Source: Trujillonella endophytica
GTDB lineage: Bacteria; Actinomycetota; Actinomycetes; Mycobacteriales; Geodermatophilaceae
Assembly: GCF_019799905.1 (NCBI RefSeq)
Contig: NZ_JABGCI010000003.1
Span: 310,001-374,000, forward strand
Direction: 5' to 3'
DNA: 64,000 nt
Each line of letters opens with the position of its first letter. Within the stretch, counting starts at the first letter, position 1. A program made the translations under genes and the position numbers. Below are positions 57,505 to 64,000 of the stretch, piece after piece. The notes beneath the pieces are model-generated. The model had not been told where the DNA came from and did no database searches. It was given only the letters and a program-made list of their open reading frames with translations.

Positions 57505-59415
57505 GTTGCCGGGGTCGGGCATCTCCAGCGCCAGGGCGGTGCCGGCGACGCGGTCGAGGTCGGACGACGAGCCGGCCGGCCCCGCCCAGGCCGCCTCGAC
57601 GATCGTGACCTCGGCCCCCTCGACCGCGCTCGCGTACTCCGCGCCGGAGAGCCCCTCCGGCGCGCCCGGGTAGCTCACACCCTCGCGCAGCAGGTCGTTG
57701 ACGTTGCCGCTGCCGTCGGTGTCGGCCAGCGCGCGCAGGGCGCCGGCCCGCACCGGGTCGCCCATGTCGACGACGGCGACCGAGACGACCACGGCGTTGC
57801 CGTCGACCTCGGTGGACCACAGCCCCCGCGCCAGCCCGGCGCAGTCGCTCTGGCCGAAGAAGCCGTCGACCGCCCCGTAGGCGTGGTCGGCGCAGCTGTC
57901 GTGCTCGGCGACCCGCTGCAACGTCAGGGTGAAGCCGTCGAGCTGGCGGGTGTCGCCGGCCTGCGGACCGTCGGGCGGGGCAGGCGTCGTCGGAGTCGCC
58001 GAGCCGGTGGCGTCGGCCCGGTCGGTCCCGCCGTCGTCGCCGCCACCCAGCAGGAGCACGAGCCCGACGACGGCGAGCGCCATCAGCAGGAGGCCCCCGG
58101 TGAGCAGGGCGATGCGGCGGTTGCGGTCCGGACGCCGGCGCGCCACCACCAGCGGCGTCCCCGGCGGCCGCTCCGCCGGGCGCCACTCGCTCTGCGGCCG
58201 TTCGAGCAGCGGCCGTCCCTGCGCCGCGGCGGAGACGGCGGGCGCGACGAGCGTGGGCGGCTGCGCCGGCCTCCCGGGGTCCGTGGGTTCCGGGTCCCCG
58301 AACAGCCCGCCGATGCCGTCGGTCTCGTCGGCGGGCTCGGCGCGGTCGGCCTGCGGCTCGGCGGAGGGGCGGTCCCAGGCCGGCCCCGACGGCGTGCCCC
58401 AGGCGGGCAGGGTCCGGGCCGACGCCGCCGTCGCCGTCGCCGTCGCCCCGTTGGCCTGCACCGGCTCGCGGACGGCGGACTGCTGCGGGGCCTCCGGCGA
58501 GGGCCGGCGGTCCGCGGCCATGGCGGCCCGGTGCGCCGCGGCCGCCTCGTCGGCCCGGATCGCGGCGGCCGCGACCGCCGCGGCAGCCGCCGGGTCGACC
58601 CGCGGACCGTCCGGGCCGGCGGCGACGAAGCCGCCGGTGACCGGTCCGGCCGGGGCGGGGGGTGCGGGCGGCGGGGCGGCGGAGGCGGCAGCGGAGGCGG
58701 CGGCGGAGGCGGCGGCGGACGCGGCGTTCATCGCGGCCGGGGTCAGCAGCTCGCGGCGGCGCAGCATGTACGGCGAGTACGGGAAGCCCTCGCCGTTGAG
58801 CTCCTCGACCGAGGGGCCGCGGCCGGGCAGGCCGAGGACCTCCAGCGCGGTGCGGACGTCGGCGGTGGTCCACAGCCGGGGGTTGTCCACCCCGGTGAAG
58901 CGGGCCGCCCGGGCGATGCCGAGCAGCAGGGAGCGGGACTCCAGCAGCGCCACCTGGTCGCCCTCGCCGAGGTCGCCGTCGGCCGGTTCGAGACCGGTGA
59001 GCTCGCCGACCAGCACGGTGAGGCGGGCGATGCGGCCGGGCTCGAGGCCCGCCTGCCGCAGCCGGAGGGCGGCCTCCATGCCGGACCGCATCAGCCCGTC
59101 CAGCGGCGAGGAGCCCCCGCCGGCGATCTGCAGCACCTCGCCGGGCCCCGAGCCGGGCGCGATGCTCCAGGAGCCCTCGGGCACCGCGGTGACCACGCCC
59201 CGCTGCTTGGGCACCTCGGCGATCCGGACGACCGCGAGGCCCTCCGGCACGAAGAGGACCGCGTCGGAGATCCGGCGTCCCATCGGCCCGTCGACCATCG
59301 GCAGGGAGGCGACGACGGCCGCGCGGACCGCTCCGCCGGTGTCCCACCGGGCCAGCTCCGCGAACACGGCACGCTCCCCCGCCGTCTGCAGCGGCTCGGG
59401 GGTCAGGGCCAGCAC
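57502..59415 (-). CDS. Large membrane protein of unknown function, NERD-like N-terminus
   Basis: Protein of 637 residues, no recognised family. The N-terminal part (about 1-240; ERAVFAELARWDTGGAV, GRRISDAVLFVPEGLAVVRI, then PRLWTTADVRTALEVLGLPG) resembles nuclease-related NERD domains, but catalytic residues are not clear. A low-complexity Ala/Pro stretch follows (about 245-400, including NAASAAASAAASAAASAA). A single membrane helix (about 448-470) and an extracellular domain with three Cys (DSCADHAYG, GQSDCAG) close the protein. GTG at 59415 with GGAGG 8 nt upstream. Downstream of, and probably co-transcribed with, the membrane gene at 59544. Confidence 0.6.
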   Translation of the reverse strand: MLALTPEPLQTAGERAVFAELARWDTGGAVRAAVVASLPMVDGPMGRRISDAVLFVPEGLAVVRIAEVPKQRGVVTAVPEGSWSIAPGSGPGEVLQIAGGGSSPLDGLMRSGMEAALRLRQAGLEPGRIARLTVLVGELTGLEPADGDLGEGDQVALLESRSLLLGIARAARFTGVDNPRLWTTADVRTALEVLGLPGRGPSVEELNGEGFPYSPYMLRRRELLTPAAMNAASAAASAAASAAASAAPPPAPPAPAGPVTGGFVAAGPDGPRVDPAAAAAVAAAAIRADEAAAAHRAAMAADRRPSPEAPQQSAVREPVQANGATATATAASARTLPAWGTPSGPAWDRPSAEPQADRAEPADETDGIGGLFGDPEPTDPGRPAQPPTLVAPAVSAAAQGRPLLERPQSEWRPAERPPGTPLVVARRRPDRNRRIALLTGGLLLMALAVVGLVLLLGGGDDGGTDRADATGSATPTTPAPPDGPQAGDTRQLDGFTLTLQRVAEHDSCADHAYGAVDGFFGQSDCAGLARGLWSTEVDGNAVVVSVAVVDMGDPVRAGALRALADTDGSGNVNDLLREGVSYPGAPEGLSGAEYASAVEGAEVTIVEAAWAGPAGSSSDLDRVAGTALALEMPDPGN

Positions 59416-59543
59416 GTCGTCGTCCTCCGGCGGGGTCTGGGGGTGGGTGGGCTGCCGGCGCCGTGAGCACGGCGGGGCGGGCACGCGCCGTCCCCCGACA
59501 GGGCGCGTCCGACGCTACGTCATGTGACGGGCCGGTCCGGTGC

Positions 59544-60752
59544 TCAGCGGAGCGACGCGCCGCCCGCCGGCACGGGGGCCGCGAGGGCCGGGGCGCCGGG
59601 CTCGACCGGACGCCGCCAGTCGGCGAACCAGCCGCTGCGCGCCGTCGCGTCGACCGCCGTCCACAGCACCGTGAAGGTCGCCGCCACCAGGGCGATCGAC
59701 CACCAGGTCCAGTTCCACGGGGGCAGGAGGTCGGCCGAGTCCTGCAGCCACCCCGCCCCGTAGACGGCCAGCGCCGTGAACGGTGCGGCGCTCCAGCCCG
59801 GCAGCCCGTAGGTGATCGCCAGGTCGATGCACACGGCCCCGACCAGCATCACCAGCGGGAGCACCGAGGCGGGGAAGCCCATGCCGACCAGCGCCAGCCA
59901 CGTGACCGCGCGGTAGGCCAGGTAAACGCCCACGATCGTCGTGGCGGTGAACCGCAGGCCGACCGTCCTGCGCGCGACGACCAGCGCGACCAGGCCGGCG
60001 CAGATGATCCATGCGGGGTGCACCCACGAGGGCACCGGCAGCATGAACATCGCCGGGGTCTGCCCCTGCGACGCCGCGAAGTCCAGCAGCTGGGCCTCGG
60101 CGGTGGTCTCCCCCGCGTCGTAGGCGCGCAGCGACAGGACGCCGTACTCCTGGTGCTGGTTGGGGAAGACGACGTTCTCGACGAAGAACAGCCACAGGCC
60201 CAGCGAGACCAGGTCGCGCACCCGCCCCGGCGCGGCGTACAGCCACCAGCCGCGGATCGCCCCGGCCAGCATGATCGCCGTCCCGAGGTAGAGCAGCGCG
60301 TGGCTGGGGCTCCAGCTGGTGATGTCCAGCCCGTTGATGCGGTGGTTGATGATGTCGATCGGGACCGCCACGAGGAACGTCGCGATGCCGGCCTGCATCA
60401 GCCGCAGCGCGCGGCGGTCGACGCCGTGGCCGCTGTAGCTGTGGAACACGACCAGGGCGATGACGACGGCGGTGCCGGCGGAGTTGAGCAGGTGCGGCGG
60501 GGCCAGGTCGTCGCGCAGCCACTTGAAGTGCCAGGAGACGTCCCACGACGAGCCGAGCATCTTCAGCAGGAAGGCACCGAGCCAGGCGGTGTAGATCCAC
60601 CGCAGCTCCTGCTCGGTCGTCGGCCGGCCCGGGCGGCCCGGCGTCATGTACGCCAGCCACAGCCACTGCAGCGTCGCGAACGGGGACCGGACGGCCGCGC
60701 CGAGCGAGCCGGGGGGCGCTGGGGCCGTGCGGGCGGTCGGAGAGCTGGGCAC
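59544..60752 (-). CDS. Polytopic membrane protein, unknown function
   Basis: Integral membrane protein of 402 residues with about nine or ten helices (for example [56 protein letters not shown]). Segments [20 protein letters not shown] and [16 protein letters not shown] contain several His/Trp residues near the membrane surface, a pattern seen in some heme or metal membrane enzymes; this is only suggestive. No family is recognised. GTG at 60752 with AGGGA 8 nt upstream. Divergent from orn by 151 nt. Confidence 0.6.
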   Translation of the reverse strand: MPSSPTARTAPAPPGSLGAAVRSPFATLQWLWLAYMTPGRPGRPTTEQELRWIYTAWLGAFLLKMLGSSWDVSWHFKWLRDDLAPPHLLNSAGTAVVIALVVFHSYSGHGVDRRALRLMQAGIATFLVAVPIDIINHRINGLDITSWSPSHALLYLGTAIMLAGAIRGWWLYAAPGRVRDLVSLGLWLFFVENVVFPNQHQEYGVLSLRAYDAGETTAEAQLLDFAASQGQTPAMFMLPVPSWVHPAWIICAGLVALVVARRTVGLRFTATTIVGVYLAYRAVTWLALVGMGFPASVLPLVMLVGAVCIDLAITYGLPGWSAAPFTALAVYGAGWLQDSADLLPPWNWTWWSIALVAATFTVLWTAVDATARSGWFADWRRPVEPGAPALAAPVPAGGASLR

Positions 60753-60903
60753 GGAGGTGCTCCCTGCGGATCGGGGTGGGGGCACGGCGAGCGTAACGGC
60801 GAACCGAGCCGGACCCGACTCACCGAGTGGTCCTGCCGCGGCGCGTGCGGTAGGGGCGGGCGGACGGGGCAGGCGGGACGGACGGTGCGTAGGGTCCTCC
60901 CCC

Positions 60904-61569
60904 GTGGCTGAGAGCGCGGGGCACCTGGTCTGGATCGACTGCGAGATGACCGGCCTGGACGTGGTCAGGGACAAGCTGATCGAGATCGCCGTCCTGGTCA
61001 CCGACTCCGACCTCAACGTGCTCGACCCCGGGCTGGACCTCGTCATCCACGCCGACGACGAGGCGCTGGCCGGGATGGTCGAGGTCGTGACCGAGATGCA
61101 CGCGAAGTCGGGCCTGACCGAGGCCGTCCGCGCCTCCACGCTCACCGTCGCCGAGGCCGAGCAGCAGGTGCTCGCCTACGTGAAGCGCTTCGTGCCCGAC
61201 CGGCGGACCGCACCGCTGTGCGGCAACTCGATCGGCACCGACCGCGGGTTCCTCGCCCGCGACATGCCGGAGCTCGACGACCACCTGCACTACCGGATGG
61301 TCGACGTCTCCTCGGTCAAGGAGCTGGCCCGGCGCTGGTTCCCCCGGGTCTACTTCGCCCAGCCGCCCAAGGGGCTGGCCCACCGCGCCCTGGCCGACAT
61401 CATCGAGTCGGTCCGCGAGCTCGCCTACTACCGCAGGACGCTGTTCGTGGACGGCTCGGGGCCGTCGTCGAGCGAGGCGCAGGCGGCCGCGGGAGACGTC
61501 ACCGACAGGTTCGCCGCCGTCCTGGCCGCGGGCGACGCGTCGGCTCCCCCGGCCGCGTCCGAGGCCTGA
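60904..61569 (+). CDS. orn: Oligoribonuclease
   Basis: DEDDh 3'-5' exonuclease of 221 residues that degrades 2-5 nt RNAs and pGpG, the last step of c-di-GMP breakdown. This links it to the two EAL proteins in the window. Catalytic acidic residues are in [28 protein letters not shown] and [12 protein letters not shown], with His in LAHRALAD. The C-terminal tail (about 180-221) is Ala/Ser-rich and longer than the 180-residue E. coli enzyme. GTG start. tRNA-His follows, the arrangement also known from mycobacteria and Streptomyces. Confidence 0.95.
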   Translation: MAESAGHLVWIDCEMTGLDVVRDKLIEIAVLVTDSDLNVLDPGLDLVIHADDEALAGMVEVVTEMHAKSGLTEAVRASTLTVAEAEQQVLAYVKRFVPDRRTAPLCGNSIGTDRGFLARDMPELDDHLHYRMVDVSSVKELARRWFPRVYFAQPPKGLAHRALADIIESVRELAYYRRTLFVDGSGPSSSEAQAAAGDVTDRFAAVLAAGDASAPPAASEA

Positions 61570-61640
61570 GGTCCCCCTCGGGTATCGTTGCCCCGGTTCC
61601 CGGGTCGGCGTCGCGTCAGCGGCCCGCGCCGGGGGCACGT

Positions 61641-61717
61641 GGTGGGTGTAGCTCAGCTGGTAGAGCACCAGGTTGTGATCCTGGGTGTCGCGGGTTCGAG
61701 CCCCGTCACTCACCCCA
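61641..61717 (+). tRNA. tRNA-His (GTG anticodon)
   Basis: Cloverleaf: acceptor GTGGGTG (61642-61648) with CACTCAC (61707-61713, one G-U), extra G-1 at 61641 opposite discriminator C61714, anticodon loop TTGTGAT (GTG), T-loop TTCGAGC. The CCA end is encoded (61715-61717). It follows orn. Confidence 0.95.
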
Positions 61718-62047
61718 CGCGGTGGAGGCCCTGGTCAGGCGACTGACCAGGGCCTCCATCCGTTCCGGCGCCGTCCACGACGGCAATCGGGACGCCGCTG
61801 CCCCCGTGGTCCAGGAGAAGCCGACCTCGGCGACGTACTGGACCTGGTCGGTGACGAGAACGCCCACCGCCCAGGAGACGAGCAGGCCGCCGTCGGCGGT
61901 GCGGCCGAGGACCGTGCGGGTCGAGCGGACGGCGGTGGCCTTGATCCACTCACTCCGCAGGGCCGGGGCGAGGGCGGACACGGGTCCCAGCGGGAACGCC
62001 ACGAGTGTCCGATCTCGGGCGCGGCTTCCAGGAGCCGCCTCGGGCAT
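61706..62047 (-). pseudogene. Truncated ABC-2-type permease remnant
   Basis: The ATG at 62047 has AGGAG 5 nt upstream and opens a protein whose residues 16-80 look like the start of an ABC-2 permease: PALRSEWIKATAVRSTRT, then LLVSWAVGVLVTD, VQYVAEVGFSWTT. The first is the usual amphipathic N-terminal helix, the second a membrane segment. After about 61805 the frame no longer resembles the family and runs through the terminator into the tRNA. The remaining helices are missing, and a short non-family piece interrupts the first helix. A dead fragment, probably left by deletion at the tRNA-His side. Confidence 0.6.
61723..61758 (+). terminator. Hairpin terminator after tRNA-His
   Basis: Perfect 15-bp inverted repeat (61723-61737 with 61744-61758), 6-nt loop, starting 5 nt past the tRNA CCA. 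Marks the end of the orn/tRNA unit and the edge of the decayed region. Confidence 0.85.
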
Positions 62048-62191
62048 GGCATCTCCTGCTGGGGTGAGGACACAAGCGCAGCGCGGTCGGGGCGGGGCGG
62101 TCAACCGAGGCCGACGGTGAGCACCGGGGTGCCGATGGTGGGATCGGCGACCGGCATGACCCGGCTGCTGCGGCGGTGGGGGCCGCCTGGC

Positions 62192-63362
62192 TCACATCAG
62201 TGGCGTGCCGGTGCGTACGGCTCGGACGACGTCCTCGACAGCCTGAGCCGAGCTGGCGGCTCCCCGCTCCTCGTCCAGCAGGGCCCCGTGTACGGCATGT
62301 GCGTGCCGGTGGACGCTGTTGGTCGAGAGCGCGGCCATGCGTCCCTGCGCGGTGAGCCAGGCGGGATCATCCTCGTGCCCGGCGGCGGTGAGCACCACCA
62401 GCGGCGTGGCGCCGAGGCTGGTCAGCGCTCGGGCTTGCCTGAGCAGCGCGGCCATGGTGGCGACCTCGTCGCGGACGTTGCGCCAGCCCCGCGGGCTGGA
62501 GTTGAACTGCCGCACCTGCCGGGCGGCCGGTTCGGGCAGGGCGGACCAGAACGAGGCGGGAAGCAGCCGCCCGACACCGAGGCGCGCGAGGCTGGGCAGG
62601 ACCGCGATGGCGCTGGGCGGACCGCCGCCGGCTCGGTGGGGATCAGTGGCGTCGAGCAGGACCATGCCGGCGACCTGCTCTGGGTAGCGGGCGGCGTAGG
62701 TCTTCGCACGACGTCCGGGAGGATGCGCGCCCAGTTGGCCGACGTCGCCCCCAGTCCGCTGAACAGCACCACGGTCGGGCCGCCGGAGCCGGTGCAGTCC
62801 AGGTGCAACCGGTAGCCGCCGACGTCGTAGGTCTGCCCGGGCATCGCGTGGCCAGGATCGTCGGAGGCCAGCCCGACCGTCTCCACGGCGCCGCCGACCG
62901 CCGCGGCGGCGATGGCCACCACGAGGGGGTGGAGCAACCAGCGGCCGCTGCCGGCGGCCAGGGCATGGCGGATCCGGACGCCCAACCAGACAGCCAACGC
63001 CAGCAGCACCGGGGGCCACACCCATCCGGCGACAGTCAGCCCAGGGTGGCCCGGAGCGAGGACCAGGAGCCCGAGCCCCGTCGCGGCGAGGCCGGCGGCC
63101 GGCACCCACGCCCACCGCTGCGGCTGGCTGGTCATCCGCCCCGACAGCGCCGCCAGCAGCGCCCAGCCGGCGGCGGATCCGAGCAGCGCCCACCCGGTGA
63201 TCACGTGCTCGGCCGCACCGGAGAACACGAGGAGGGTGAGCACAGCGGTGAGCAATCCCCCGGCCAGCAGTGACCCCGCGATGATCCCGCGGATGGGGCC
63301 GGTGTGGGTCGGCGTACGACGGTGGCCCCGGTGGCTTCAGCGGTCGATTCGGGAGCGGGCAT
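62192..63362 (-). pseudogene. Alpha/beta hydrolase with internal deletion and lost nucleophile
   Basis: Membrane-anchored alpha/beta hydrolase broken in two frames. The N-terminal part (63255 to about 62707) has four or five helices (LAATGLGLLVLAPGHPG, LLHPLVVAIAAAAVGGAVE) and begins the hydrolase domain (YDVGGYRLHLDCTGSGG, VVLFSGLGATSANW). It then jumps at about 62700-62710 to the C-terminal part in another frame (KTYAARYPEQVAGMVLLDAT, then ATPLVVLTAAG and HRHAHAVHG to 62192). The segment between, which carries the GxSxG nucleophile in relatives, is missing (about 50 residues). A likely ATG at 63362 is out of frame with the first part, hinting at a second lesion. Confidence 0.8.
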
Positions 63363-63379
63363 GGGTGGGGGGCTCCTGA

Positions 63380-63427
63380 TCAGGTGCGGTCGATCCGGCC
63401 GGCGCCGATGACGTCGTACTCGGGCAT
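63380..63427 (-). other. 15-codon open frame, possible oxidoreductase leader remnant
   Basis: Minus-strand ATG at 63427 encodes MPEYDVIGAGRIDRT then stop. The first ten residues look like the beginning of an FAD-binding oxidoreductase (YDVIGAG), but nothing follows. AGGG upstream is modest. May be a remnant or chance. Confidence 0.25.
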
Positions 63428-63522
63428 GACGATCCCTGCAGGGCAGCCGGGTGATGCCTGGGTGGCGGCCCGGCGGCCGACCGCTTGCGGATGCGGTCGG
63501 CCGCCGGAGCCTGTGCGGTGGG

Positions 63523-64000
63523 TCAGCGGGCGTCGACGGTGAACGGCACGGTGATCACGTCGCCGTCCGCGGTGCGGAACTGGCCCCACAGTCGGTAGGT
63601 GCCGGCGGTGTCGAACTGCGCGTGCACGTCCAGCTCCGGCCCGAACGTGGTGCCGGGCAGCGCGAACACGGGTCGGCCGCTGCTGTCTTCGACCTCGGCG
63701 TGCTCGTGGGCGAAAGTCGTTCCGTCGGCCCGCATGACGACGACGTGTCCGGCCGCGGCGAGGAACGGCTGCAGGTCGTCGATCGGCTCGCCGGTGGTCG
63801 CGTCGGTGAACTCGACGTGCAGGTCGCTGCGCTCGCCGACGACGGCGTCGCCGCCGAGCTCGATGCGGACACCGTCGACGACGACCTCGCGCGCGCTCTC
63901 GGTGAGGACGACCGGCTCAGGGACGTCGCCGCGGACGGTGACGTACTGGCGCTGGTGCACGTCGCTCATCTGGCCCTGCTGCCGGAACTCGGTGTTGACG
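63523..64000 (-). CDS. Secreted or periplasmic beta-sandwich protein, partial
   Basis: C-terminal 158 residues of a protein whose start lies beyond the window: the frame is open to the window edge, and residues before the ATG at 63969 (VNTEFRQQGQ) fit the same protein. The visible part is all-beta: VDDLQPFLAAAGHVVVMRAD-like strands (seen as IDDLQPFLAAAGHVVVM), TTFAHEHAEVEDSSGRPVFA, TFGPELDVHAQFDTAGTYRL, WGQFRTADGDVITVPFTV. This resembles extracellular proteins found beside copper and other metal-resistance genes; the His residues could bind metal. Function is inferred weakly. Confidence 0.6.
   Translation of the reverse strand, partial: VNTEFRQQGQMSDVHQRQYVTVRGDVPEPVVLTESAREVVVDGVRIELGGDAVVGERSDLHVEFTDATTGEPIDDLQPFLAAAGHVVVMRADGTTFAHEHAEVEDSSGRPVFALPGTTFGPELDVHAQFDTAGTYRLWGQFRTADGDVITVPFTVDAR

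Overview
The window is chromosomal DNA from a very high G+C actinobacterium. Codon third positions are almost all G or C, and GTG starts are common. There is a bifunctional FO synthase (coenzyme F420), mycothiol-type proteins and actinobacterial-only families (DUF5130, DUF4333, DUF6221, SCO6745, Eis). Together these suggest Geodermatophilaceae (Blastococcus, Modestobacter or Geodermatophilus type), but that placement is inference. Genes are tightly packed on both strands, many joined by 4-nt ATGA/GTGA overlaps. No gene-free stretch exceeds about 300 bases, and there is no rRNA, CRISPR, insertion sequence or prophage.

Layout. 1-7.3 kb: MMPL exporter, SigG-like sigma factor, cell-wall lipoprotein, then a two-component pair whose kinase is frameshifted. 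7.3-14.7 kb: small enzymes and regulators (MmcQ, MarR, Eis, DinB, RpiB, DUF429, two metabolic dehydrogenases, DsbA-like protein). 14.8-29.6 kb: pepN, DUF5130, a CtaJ-like membrane protein, amidase, kynureninase, SCO6745, HNH protein, prolyl oligopeptidase, MscS channel, MFS transporter, truncated haemoglobin and alpha-glucosidase. 29.8-37 kb: orphan double ABC ATPase, roadblock protein, biotin ECF transporter bioYMN plus MOSC protein, thiolase and AMP-ligase. 37-44 kb: MBL protein, thioesterase, ettA, ssb, DUF6221, tRNA-Arg and a TPR regulator. 44-61 kb: cupin, DUF4333 protein, two GGDEF-EAL proteins, transglutaminase, NAD kinase, disulfide reductase, flavin reductase, fbiC, quinone reductase, two unknown membrane proteins, orn and tRNA-His. 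61.7-64 kb: a decayed stretch with a permease remnant, an alpha/beta hydrolase with an internal deletion, and the start-less end of a secreted protein.

A long part (rpiB, DsbA-like, pepN, DUF5130, HNH, glbO, aglA, thioesterase, ettA, ssb) follows the order I remember for Mycobacterium tuberculosis Rv2465c to Rv2478c, with other genes inserted. This is an old conserved actinobacterial neighbourhood. The orn/tRNA-His pair is a second conserved anchor.

The most unusual non-coding signal is a set of dispersed hairpin repeats that begin at, or immediately after, stop codons. One family occurs five times, always with its first bases fused to the TGA of the preceding gene and always in that gene's direction. 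Smaller families occur as pairs. They probably act as terminators, but their sequence conservation suggests mobility or copying. Other points of note are the frameshifted kinase, the hydrolase that has lost its nucleophile elbow, a 26-nt tandem array copied from the end of a thiolase gene, and a thiolase lacking its usual second cysteine.
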